From NCBI GenBank assembly GCA_959022495.1, contig CAUEYX010000005.1, positions 1 through 64,000 on the forward strand: a stretch of DNA of 64,000 nt, in the 5' to 3' direction. The translations under genes were made by a program, and so were the position numbers. The notes below the pieces were generated by a model, which worked only from the letters and a program-made list of their open reading frames with translations, ran no database searches and was not told where the DNA came from. Shown here piece by piece: positions 43,473 through 50,515 of this stretch. Position 1 is the first letter of the stretch; each line of letters begins with the position of its first letter. This stretch comes from an uncultured Lachnospiraceae bacterium (lineage in GTDB: Bacteria > Bacillota > Clostridia > Lachnospirales > Lachnospiraceae).

Positions 43473-44720
43473 ATGAAGGAAATAAGTGAAAAGATGCTGG
43501 AAGCGTTCCGCTGCTTCCTGAATGGTGAAAACGTAACGTGGAAAGACGGCGTATCCGCGGGGGAATGGGAAGAGCTGTTCCAGCTGGGGCAGCATCACCA
43601 GATTCTCCCGATGATCTACGAGGCGGTGTACGGCTGCCCGGCATTCGCCGCGTGCCCGCCGGAACTGGCACAGATGGTAAAAGGGCAGGTGATCCGCCAG
43701 GTCATGGTCCAGGGAAGGAAGACAGAAGAATTCTTGAAACTGTACAGAACCCTGCTGGAGAACGGGCTGACTCCGCTGGTTGTCAAAGGGCTGGTGTGCA
43801 GGGAACTTTACCGTGAGCCGGACTACCGCTGCTCGGGAGATGAGGACGTACTGATACCAAAGGAGCAGTTTAAGAAGTGTGACGAAGTCTTCCGCAAAGG
43901 CGGGATGGATATGCTGGTGCCTGATATGGACCCGGATGAAGAAGGGGAAGTGCCGTATTATAAGGTGGGCGGCATGCTGCATATTGAATTGCACAAAGAG
44001 CTGTTTTCCTCGGAATCGGAGGCATATGGAGAATTAAACAATATGTTTACATATGCGTTTCAGAAGAAGATACAGACCGAGATACACGGAGTGCCGGTCT
44101 ATACCATGTGCCATACCGATCATCTGCTTTATCTGATCCTCCACGCGTTCAAGCATTTTCTTCACAGCGGGTTCGGCATACGGCAGGTGTGTGACATCGT
44201 GCGGTACGCGCAGGCTCACGGAGCTGAGATAGACTGGGAATATATTCAGGAGAAATGCAGAGAAATTCATGCCCACGTGTTCGCGGCGTCGCTTTTCGAC
44301 ATAGGAAGAAAACATCTGCTTTTCGACGCGGAGAAAGCTTGTTACCCGGAGAGCTGGAAGGTTATAGAGGCGGATGGTTCAGATATGCTGGAAGATTTGA
44401 TCGACGGCGGCGTGTTCGGGGATTCCAGCATGAGCAGGAAACACAGCAGCAATATTACCCTCCGGGCGGTGAGTGAGGACCGGCAGGGAAAGAAGGCAGG
44501 GGCACATGTGCTGAGTTCTCTTTTCCCCGGACGAAGATATATGGAGCGTACATATCCGTGGGTGAAGAAGTATCCTTTCCTCCTTCCGGCAGCGTGGGTG
44601 CTGCGAATGAAAAAATACCTGAAAGAAACTGCGAAACAGGGCGGGAATGACGCGATGGAGAGTATAGAAATCGGGAGCCGCAGAGTGGACCTGATGAAAA
44701 AGTATAAGATTATACAGTAA
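43473..44720 (+). CDS. NTP_transf_5-type nucleotidyltransferase family protein
   Basis: A 415-residue cytoplasmic protein of the uncharacterised nucleotidyltransferase family (PF14907-like). The N-terminal helical part (ELFQLGQHHQILPMIYEAVY) leads to the nucleotidyltransferase core PLVVKGLVCRELYREPDYRCSGDEDVLIPKEQF, in which GDEDVLI supplies the acidic pair, and HIELHKELF, then DHLLYLILHAFKHFLHSGFGIRQVCDIV. Such proteins are known as accessory enzymes in lasso and other RiPP clusters and also in surface-polymer loci. Start ATG 43473 fits the family length; a TTG/ATG at 43401/43407 has no ribosome site. The downstream PqqD and leader-like protein make a RiPP link attractive, but its role is inferred. 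Confidence 0.8.
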   Translation: MKEISEKMLEAFRCFLNGENVTWKDGVSAGEWEELFQLGQHHQILPMIYEAVYGCPAFAACPPELAQMVKGQVIRQVMVQGRKTEEFLKLYRTLLENGLTPLVVKGLVCRELYREPDYRCSGDEDVLIPKEQFKKCDEVFRKGGMDMLVPDMDPDEEGEVPYYKVGGMLHIELHKELFSSESEAYGELNNMFTYAFQKKIQTEIHGVPVYTMCHTDHLLYLILHAFKHFLHSGFGIRQVCDIVRYAQAHGAEIDWEYIQEKCREIHAHVFAASLFDIGRKHLLFDAEKACYPESWKVIEADGSDMLEDLIDGGVFGDSSMSRKHSSNITLRAVSEDRQGKKAGAHVLSSLFPGRRYMERTYPWVKKYPFLLPAAWVLRMKKYLKETAKQGGNDAMESIEIGSRRVDLMKKYKIIQ

Positions 44721-44750
44721 AAGGCTGATAACGTAACAGCGTTAATAGAA

Positions 44751-44787
44751 AAGGCAGATTTTCATAAAATTGGAAACTGTCTTTTTT
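44751..44787 (+). terminator. Terminator after the nucleotidyltransferase gene
   Basis: AAGGCAGATTTTC (44751-44763) pairs imperfectly with GGAAACTGTCTT (44772-44783), followed by a T-run. It separates this gene from the recombinase. Confidence 0.65.
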
Positions 44788-44887
44788 CTATTCGCAAAAA
44801 CAATGAATAAACTCTTTTCTGGTGAAAAAGACTGAATGATAGGATGTTTAAAAGTCTATTTTTACAGTAGGAAAGGAGTGTATCGTG

Positions 44888-45496
44888 ATGAGATACGGGT
44901 ATGTGCGTGTCAGCACTCAGGAACAGAATGAAGACAGACAGATGATAGCGCTGTCCCAGGCGGAGGTGCCGGAGAAAAATATCTATATAGATAAACAGTC
45001 CGGGAAAGACTTTAACCGAACATATTACAAAAAGATGGTCCGCAGGATGAGAGCGGATGATCTCCTTTATATTAAGAGCATCGACCGTCTTGGGAGAAAT
45101 TATGAGGAGATTCAGGAGCAGTGGCGGCTTCTGACAAAGGTCAAGAAGATTGATATTGTGGTCATTGACATGCCCCTTCTGGACACCCGCAGGGGAAAGG
45201 ACCTGATGGGGACCTTTCTCAGCGACATTGTGCTTCAGGTGCTTTCTTTTGTCGCGGAGAATGAGAGGGCCAATATCCGCCAGCGTCAGGCGGAAGGGAT
45301 CGCGGCGGCAAAGGCGAGGGGCGTACAGTTCGGACGGCCTGTGAAGCCCACGCCGGACAACTTTGAGATAGTATGCGGAAGGTGGCTGCGTGGAGAAATC
45401 ACAGGTACAGCCGCGGCCGCGGCGTGCGGGATGCCATTGACAACGTTCCGCAGAAAGGCAAAAAGCGCACAAAAAAATCAGGTGTTTATGACCTGA
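44888..45496 (+). CDS. Small serine recombinase (resolvase/invertase)
   Basis: A 202-residue site-specific recombinase. The catalytic domain has RYGYVRVSTQEQNEDRQ with nucleophile S9, the SIDRLGRNYEE arginine region, VLSFVAENERANIRQRQAEGIAAAKARGVQFGRP, and a C-terminal helix-turn-helix (TGTAAAAACGMPLTTFRRKAK). It is of the Hin/Gin/Tn3 resolvase size class. AAAGGAG lies 9 nt before ATG 44888 (GTG 44885 is an alternative). Its stop is only 12 nt from a perfect 18-bp inverted repeat pair at 45509-45526 and 45680-45697, so inversion of that segment is the likely job. In the present orientation promoters in the segment point into this gene antisense. Confidence 0.95.
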   Translation: MRYGYVRVSTQEQNEDRQMIALSQAEVPEKNIYIDKQSGKDFNRTYYKKMVRRMRADDLLYIKSIDRLGRNYEEIQEQWRLLTKVKKIDIVVIDMPLLDTRRGKDLMGTFLSDIVLQVLSFVAENERANIRQRQAEGIAAAKARGVQFGRPVKPTPDNFEIVCGRWLRGEITGTAAAAACGMPLTTFRRKAKSAQKNQVFMT

Positions 45497-45554
45497 CGCA
45501 ATGACCAAAAAGTTTACTATTTGGTAAATAACAAATTCCTCTTTAACGCAGATC

Positions 45555-45583
45555 ATTATACCACGTTGATCAGAGAGCGTCAA
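45555..45583 (-). promoter_or_regulatory. Consensus promoter P1 inside the invertible segment
   Basis: On the minus strand TTGACG (complement of 45578-45583), 17 nt, TATAAT (complement of 45555-45560). This is one of the best promoter matches in the window. It now reads leftward toward the recombinase gene in antisense. Confidence 0.85.
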
Positions 45584-45617
45584 TAGAATTTGCTGATTTA
45601 CATATATTAGCACTGAA

Positions 45618-45646
45618 AGTATCAGAAAAAAAGCTGCTATTGTCAA
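45618..45646 (-). promoter_or_regulatory. Second promoter P2 inside the invertible segment
   Basis: On the minus strand TTGACA (complement of 45641-45646), 17 nt, GATACT (complement of 45618-45623). Same direction as P1. Confidence 0.55.
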
Positions 45647-45765
45647 ATTTTACTGGCAGTACTCAGCAAAGGTAAAATGTACCAAATAGTAAACTTTACA
45701 GTCTTTGCATCGATATTCCTCAAGAGGATCTATATGGAATATGCTTTATGCGGAGGAGGGGCTAT

Positions 45766-46179
45766 GTGAAGAAATATGTAAAAACAGAGTTTCACTTCAT
45801 ATATAATAGCGGCGGGATACCCGGCAGTATATCCGCGTATCTGCCTGACGATGAATTCAAAGAGTACCTGGATCAATGCCGCTATGAGGAGCAGAAGAAG
45901 AAATATAGAATCAGCAGTGATTATATGATGAGAAAGGTCGGGGGAGAGTATGCCATTATCCCCGTAGGGACGGAAGCATCTTTTTCAAACGCGGTGATGG
46001 CGCCAAACCGATCAGCAGCGTTTATCTGGAATGCATTTGAGAAAGCGAGTACAGTGGAAGACGTGGTGATCCGAAGCGCCCTGGAGTTCGATGGGAATCT
46101 TGACAAGATCCGGGGAGATGTACACCGCTTTGCTGAGGAATCGCTGGGACTTAAGATATTGGAGGAGGCAGAGGATTAA
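45766..46179 (+). CDS. PqqD-like protein
   Basis: A 137-residue protein whose C-terminal ~80 residues have the PqqD/RRE pattern: YMMRKVGGEYAIIPVG, then NRSAAFIWNAFEKASTVEDVV and a final helical hairpin ending GLKILEE. PqqD domains bind leader peptides of ribosomally made natural products. The N-terminal ~55 residues are an extra charged region not typical of free PqqD. I start at GTG 45766, 5 nt after GGAGGAGGGG; the frame from ATG 45748 would place that site inside the gene. The stop is 2 nt before the next ATG. Confidence 0.85.
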   Translation: MKKYVKTEFHFIYNSGGIPGSISAYLPDDEFKEYLDQCRYEEQKKKYRISSDYMMRKVGGEYAIIPVGTEASFSNAVMAPNRSAAFIWNAFEKASTVEDVVIRSALEFDGNLDKIRGDVHRFAEESLGLKILEEAED

Positions 46180-46181
46180 TA

Positions 46182-46601
46182 ATGAAAGAAATGTGGGAGA
46201 CACCGCGTGTTTTGGTGGAGAGATTTGAAGCGAATGAATATGTGGCGGCGTGCTGGGGTGTGGCGTGCGATGTGGATTGGGCCAATGAATATGAACGCTG
46301 GCAGGGGGATCATTCTAACGGGATTACACATGACGCGGCACATTGTGGAAATTCTTCTAATCAGGTAATTATTGATCGGGATAATGACGGTGTTGCCGAT
46401 GAAATGATAGAGATAAAAACCGACGGCCTGGGAAATTTAGAGTGTGTAATCTATACAGACGAGAGATATAACCAGAAAAGAGATATTTCAGACGTAGCGA
46501 TCGGAAATCTGATATATTGGACGACAAGTTCTGGAAACAGAACATGGAATCATAGGGGATATGTGACAGCGACTGTACCGGGGCATCCTAACCGATCATA
46601 A
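46182..46601 (+). CDS. EYVAAC-motif protein with RiPP-leader-like N-terminus
   Basis: A 139-residue acidic protein without signal peptide. The N-terminus (W5-x2-P8, then VLVERFEANEYVAAC) resembles the W-x2-P-x-L leader pattern of PqqD-bound precursors. Cys24, Cys29, Cys55 and Cys88, and HDAAHC (50-55), follow. A DxDxDG-type loop (DRDNDGVADE, 65-74) looks like a calcium site, then NTDGLGNLEC-like text and YWTTSSGNRTWNHRG near the end. I recall similar unnamed proteins next to PqqD genes in gut Clostridia, but no function. It may be a modified precursor or a modified surface/secreted protein. Translation is coupled to PqqD (2-nt gap). A terminator follows. Confidence 0.7.
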   Translation: MKEMWETPRVLVERFEANEYVAACWGVACDVDWANEYERWQGDHSNGITHDAAHCGNSSNQVIIDRDNDGVADEMIEIKTDGLGNLECVIYTDERYNQKRDISDVAIGNLIYWTTSSGNRTWNHRGYVTATVPGHPNRS

Positions 46602-46622
46602 TTCTGCTTACATAGTAATTTT

Positions 46623-46654
46623 AGAGAACCGAATTAACACGGTTCTCTTTTTTT
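46623..46654 (+). terminator. Terminator of the PqqD operon
   Basis: AGAGAACCG (46623-46631) pairs perfectly with CGGTTCTCT (46640-46648), followed by a run of T. Confidence 0.93.
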
Positions 46655-46752
46655 ATAACATATGGTCAAGAAAATATAGTATGGTCGATAATTGTGATAA
46701 TTTCTCCCCAAGGGGCTGACTCTGTTCAAAAATGTGTAAAATATGGACAAAT

Positions 46753-46781
46753 AATCGGATGGAAACTTAAAAAATCGGATG
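46753..46781 (+). promoter_or_regulatory. AATCGGATG direct repeat before the GH4 gene
   Basis: AATCGGATG at 46753-46761 recurs at 46773-46781, 20 bp apart (two helical turns), just upstream of a CATAAT -10 candidate (46783-46788). It looks like an activator site for the glycan locus. Confidence 0.4.
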
Positions 46782-46833
46782 CCATAATATGAATGCGGAT
46801 TAATATCATTTTCGGGAAAGGGGATTTATTCAT

Positions 46834-48180
46834 ATGAAAAAGATCACATTTATCGGCGCGGGATCTCTGGATTTTACGAAAGATCTCGCAAGAGATATTT
46901 TGACATTTGATGCGTTTAGAGACGCGGAGCTGATGCTGATGGACATTGACCCAAAGCGGCTTGAATATGCTGTCAGGGGAGTACAGAAAATTATTGATGC
47001 GGGGAGTTATCCGGCAGTTGTAAAGAGTACTCTGGACCGAAGGGAAGCCCTTGCCGGCGCGGACGGCGTGCTGATTACGATCCTTCAGGGCGGAGTTGAG
47101 GTGTGGCGGTCAGATATTGAGATACCTCAGAAATACGGTGTGGATATCTGTGTGGGGGATACGAGGGGACCATCTGGAATATTCCGTTTCCTGAGGACAG
47201 CGCCGGCCATGCTGGAGATCATCCGCGACTGTGAAGATGTGTGCCCGGACGCGGTTGTGCTGAACTATACAAATCCAATGGCTATGCTCGTAAGTTATCT
47301 ACAGTCTATGTCTGACATGAGAATCACCGGTCTGTGCCACAGCGTGCAGGAGACTGCTGCCATGCTGGCAGGATGGATTGGGGCAGAGGACAAAAAAATT
47401 GATTACACATGCGCTGGAATCAATCATCAGGCATTTTATCTTGAGTTCAAGGCGGACGGGAAAGACGCGTATCCAGAAATCCGAAAGGCAGTGGAGAAAT
47501 CCGAGATCGCCGCTGAAGAGCCGGTGAGGATCGAGATGTTTAAACATTTAGGGTATTTTAATACGGAATCATCGGGGCATAATTCGGAGTATGTCGCATG
47601 GTTCAGAAAGCGTCCGGATCTGATCGAGAAATATTGTACGTATGGAACAGGGTGGAATCCGGGGGCGCACGCTTTTATTCTGGATAAATATCTGGACAGA
47701 GAGAATACGTGGGAGGCAGAATACCAGGACTGGCTGGAAAATGGGGAAGTGGATCTTGAAAAGGGACATGAATATGCCTCCAATATTTTTAACGCGGTGT
47801 TTGGGGATCACACTCCTTTTTTCTTCAACGGCAATCTGAAAAATAAGGGTTATATCAAAAACATCAGACAGAATGTCTGTGTGGAAGTGCCTTCTGTCGC
47901 GACGGAGGCAGGGATCGTCCCTATCCGGCAGATTACGATGCCCGAACATCTTGCCGTCATGGTGAATCATTCTGCCATGATCGAGGATTTAGCGGTAAAA
48001 GCGGCGATAGAGGGGGACCCGGACAAAGTTTTTTACGCGGTCCTTTTTGATCCGCTGACAAGCGCGGTGTGCAGCATGGAAGAGATCAGGAGCATGGTAC
48101 AGGAAATGTTTGATAAAAACGCAGAATATCTCGGATATTTAAAGTCATTGAAAATATGTGCAGGCGAACTTGAAAAATGA
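46834..48180 (+). CDS. GH4-family glycosidase (alpha-galactosidase-like)
   Basis: A 448-residue NAD+- and Mn2+-dependent glycosidase. The Rossmann loop is FIGAGSLDFTKDLARDIL; metal/active-site residues Cys168 in GLCHSVQ and His198 in GINHQAFYLEF match the MelA branch, which cleaves alpha-galactosides; the NYTNPMAM block is also conserved. Alpha-glucuronidase or other GH4 activities cannot be excluded. It begins a run of sugar genes, 21 nt before the kinase gene. GGAAAGGGG precedes the ATG. Confidence 0.88.
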   Translation: MKKITFIGAGSLDFTKDLARDILTFDAFRDAELMLMDIDPKRLEYAVRGVQKIIDAGSYPAVVKSTLDRREALAGADGVLITILQGGVEVWRSDIEIPQKYGVDICVGDTRGPSGIFRFLRTAPAMLEIIRDCEDVCPDAVVLNYTNPMAMLVSYLQSMSDMRITGLCHSVQETAAMLAGWIGAEDKKIDYTCAGINHQAFYLEFKADGKDAYPEIRKAVEKSEIAAEEPVRIEMFKHLGYFNTESSGHNSEYVAWFRKRPDLIEKYCTYGTGWNPGAHAFILDKYLDRENTWEAEYQDWLENGEVDLEKGHEYASNIFNAVFGDHTPFFFNGNLKNKGYIKNIRQNVCVEVPSVATEAGIVPIRQITMPEHLAVMVNHSAMIEDLAVKAAIEGDPDKVFYAVLFDPLTSAVCSMEEIRSMVQEMFDKNAEYLGYLKSLKICAGELEK

Positions 48181-48201
48181 TATGATTAAAGGAGAGGGTG
48201 G

Positions 48202-49188
48202 ATGAAAAAGAAAAGCTATCTCAGCGTTGACTGCGGGGGGACAAAGACAGCATTTCTGCTGTGCAGTGAGAACGGGGAACCGGAAGCTGATTGTGTCCTT
48301 GGGCCTGCAAATTATATGGTAAATGGGATCGGACCGGTTCTCTCCCTTCTCGAAGAAGGTGTCGGAACGGTCTGCAGCCGCGCCGGTATCTGCCGGGAAG
48401 ATATAACGAGCGCGTTTATCGCAATGGCGGGATACGGTGATGTTCCCGGCGATATGCCGGAAATCAGCAGGATGGTGAGGGAGCGTTTTCCCGGTATGTT
48501 TGTCACGCTGGGGAACGATACGGAGAACGCGCTTGCCGGGTCCCTTCTGGGAAACCCCGGGATACATATCATAGCCGGTACAGGTTCCATCGGACTTGGG
48601 TATGACAAGACCGGAAATTATATCAGAAGCGGAGGATGGCACCATCTGTTTGGCGGCGATGAAGGGAGCGGGCACTGGATCGGCTGCCGGCTGCTCCGCC
48701 ATTTTACCATGCAGGCAGACGGAAGAGAGGAAAAGAGCAGGCTGTATGAATACATGATGGATAAGTATTGTCTGGGGTCGCCGGAGGACATCCTGACCCT
48801 GACCGTGAACCAGTGGGGCGGGGAACGGGACAAGATTGCCGCCCTGGCCAAAGACGCGGCAGCGCTGGCGGGAATAGGAGACAGGGCTGCCCTGTATATT
48901 TTCCGCCAGGCGGGGAAAGAACTGGCGCAGATCGTCAGAGCAGTGTGGGAAAGAGGCTGGTTCGACAGTCCGGTACATATTTCTTATTCAGGCGGCGTCT
49001 TTCGGTCAAAAGAATATATTATGGAAGCTTTTGAAAAAGAACTTGACGGGATTGCCCATGAAGTAATTCCACCGCAGCTTGTCCCGGCGGCGGGAGGGAT
49101 TATTCTCGCCTGCGGGATGTGTGGTGCGCCTGTCGGGGAAACGATGGTGTCCTATTTAAAGAAGTGGCAGGGAGAAATAGAGCTGTAG
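48202..49188 (+). CDS. BadF/BadG-type sugar kinase (N-acetylglucosamine kinase-like)
   Basis: A 328-residue ATPase of the ASKHA superfamily. PHOSPHATE-1 motif YLSVDCGGTKTAFLL at the N-terminus, then TLGNDTENALAGSLLG, the GTGSIGLGYD phosphate-2 loop, and GGDEGSGHWIGCRLL, all typical of N-acetylglucosamine kinases of this family. It probably phosphorylates a hexose or hexosamine freed by GH4. GGAGAGGG precedes the ATG. It is co-directional with GH4 and the binding protein. Confidence 0.88.
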   Translation: MKKKSYLSVDCGGTKTAFLLCSENGEPEADCVLGPANYMVNGIGPVLSLLEEGVGTVCSRAGICREDITSAFIAMAGYGDVPGDMPEISRMVRERFPGMFVTLGNDTENALAGSLLGNPGIHIIAGTGSIGLGYDKTGNYIRSGGWHHLFGGDEGSGHWIGCRLLRHFTMQADGREEKSRLYEYMMDKYCLGSPEDILTLTVNQWGGERDKIAALAKDAAALAGIGDRAALYIFRQAGKELAQIVRAVWERGWFDSPVHISYSGGVFRSKEYIMEAFEKELDGIAHEVIPPQLVPAAGGIILACGMCGAPVGETMVSYLKKWQGEIEL

Positions 49189-49206
49189 AGGAGACAAAGA
49201 TCGATT

Positions 49207-50502
49207 ATGCAGAAGAGAGCGGTATTCAGACAATTAACAGCAGTGTGTATAGCAGGCATATGTATAATGACAGAAACAGGATGCCGGCAGGAGACAGAAG
49301 AAGTCCCGGTGGAGATCACTCTCATGCATGGTTATGGCGGGACGCTGGAGAGTTATGAGATCATGCAGGAAATCTATGATGATTTTTCTGACCAGAACCC
49401 GGATATTAGACTGAAGACGATCGAATATATCAATAACGATGTGGCTGTAGAAAAAGCAAATGACATGCTGGCAGTGGGAGAATTCCCGGATATCCTGAGT
49501 ACAAACAGCCTGTCATATATCATTGATAATGCGGTGAAAACCGGGATGGCGCTTGATCTTATGCCGTACATTGAAGCCGATGAGGAATGGAGAGAGCAGA
49601 TCCACCCCAGTGTGTTTGAGACATGGGAAGATGAACAAGGGCATCTATACACGATCCCAGACGCGCTGGAGCTGATCGGCTACTGGTACAATGAAGATTA
49701 TATGAAGGCAGCGGGGATTGTCAATGAGAGTGGTGAGGCGGACATTCCTGAAACATGGGAAGAATTCATGGATACTGCCGCCAGGCTGCAGGAGTGGATC
49801 GACAGCAGCGGGATGGAGCTTTCCGTTTTCTCCCTGGAGGATGACCAGCTTATGGAATTTCTTTTCCTGGCAAGGCTGGCGGGCGATGGGGAAGCAGGAA
49901 TGACATCGGCTCAGCATCCGGAAGAGGGGATCAGCAGAACTGCCCTGGAGAATACGGTATCTGATTTGCGGACGCTGAACACCTATTCCCGGAAAGTGGA
50001 CAATATAGAGAGCGCCAGGCAGCGGTTCAGCAAAGGACAGACAGTCATTTATTTCAACGGGGTGTGGGAATCTGAGGCGCTCGAAGAGAGCAGTATTAAG
50101 GATTCGTTTGGTTATGCTGTTTATCCGTCGGCAGACGGAGGAGGCGTCAGTTATGTTTCCCCTCCGTCAGGATATCTGCTGGCCAGGCAGGAAGACAAAC
50201 AAAAAGAAGAGGCATGTATCCGCTTTTTGAAATATATGCTCAGCGATGAAGTCCAGAAGAGGCTTGCCATGGAGACAGGTCAGGTGCCCTGCAGTCCGAA
50301 AGTGGGTGTAGAGGTATTCGGGGATAGCGGAACTCTGTTCGGAAGGTCTGTGGAGGCGGTTCAAAGCGCCGAACATCAGATCAAGTCGCTTGTATGTGTG
50401 TGGGACGCTGGGAAGAGAGACGTTCTAAACGAATACCTTATCTCAAGTCTGGATGATCCGGTGGTTATGGCTGAGATGGCGGAAAAACTCGGAGCAGATT
50501 AG
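49207..50502 (+). CDS. Extracellular solute-binding protein next to sensor kinase
   Basis: A 431-residue sugar-type binding protein of ABC family 1. The N-terminus is basic with a hydrophobic core and a weak lipobox (TETGC, Glu at -3), so lipid attachment at Cys26 is possible. The body has ITLMHGYGGTLESYEIMQEIYDDF, SYIIDNAV, LIGYWYNEDYMKAAGI and a FNGVWESEAL domain. It resembles the second binding protein at 61005. No permease genes flank it; instead a YesM-type kinase follows after 13 nt, suggesting a sensing role. Confidence 0.88.
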   Translation: MQKRAVFRQLTAVCIAGICIMTETGCRQETEEVPVEITLMHGYGGTLESYEIMQEIYDDFSDQNPDIRLKTIEYINNDVAVEKANDMLAVGEFPDILSTNSLSYIIDNAVKTGMALDLMPYIEADEEWREQIHPSVFETWEDEQGHLYTIPDALELIGYWYNEDYMKAAGIVNESGEADIPETWEEFMDTAARLQEWIDSSGMELSVFSLEDDQLMEFLFLARLAGDGEAGMTSAQHPEEGISRTALENTVSDLRTLNTYSRKVDNIESARQRFSKGQTVIYFNGVWESEALEESSIKDSFGYAVYPSADGGGVSYVSPPSGYLLARQEDKQKEEACIRFLKYMLSDEVQKRLAMETGQVPCSPKVGVEVFGDSGTLFGRSVEAVQSAEHQIKSLVCVWDAGKRDVLNEYLISSLDDPVVMAEMAEKLGAD

Positions 50503-50515
50503 AAGGAGCGGAGAT

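Larger units (their letters stand above)
45509..45697. other. Probable invertible promoter segment (18-bp perfect inverted repeats)
   Basis: AAAGTTTACTATTTGGTA at 45509-45526 is repeated exactly in inverted orientation at 45680-45697, enclosing 153 bp. The enclosed DNA is AT-rich, noncoding and contains two sigma-A-like promoters, both on the minus strand. A serine recombinase lies immediately to the left and the PqqD operon 68 bp to the right. Inversion would turn both promoters toward PqqD. In the orientation seen here the PqqD operon has no clear promoter. Confidence 0.85.

Noticed and set aside
44762..45646. 294-codon minus-strand frame over the recombinase and invertible segment
   Set aside because: It is a shadow of the recombinase gene; only antisense transcription, not translation, is plausible.
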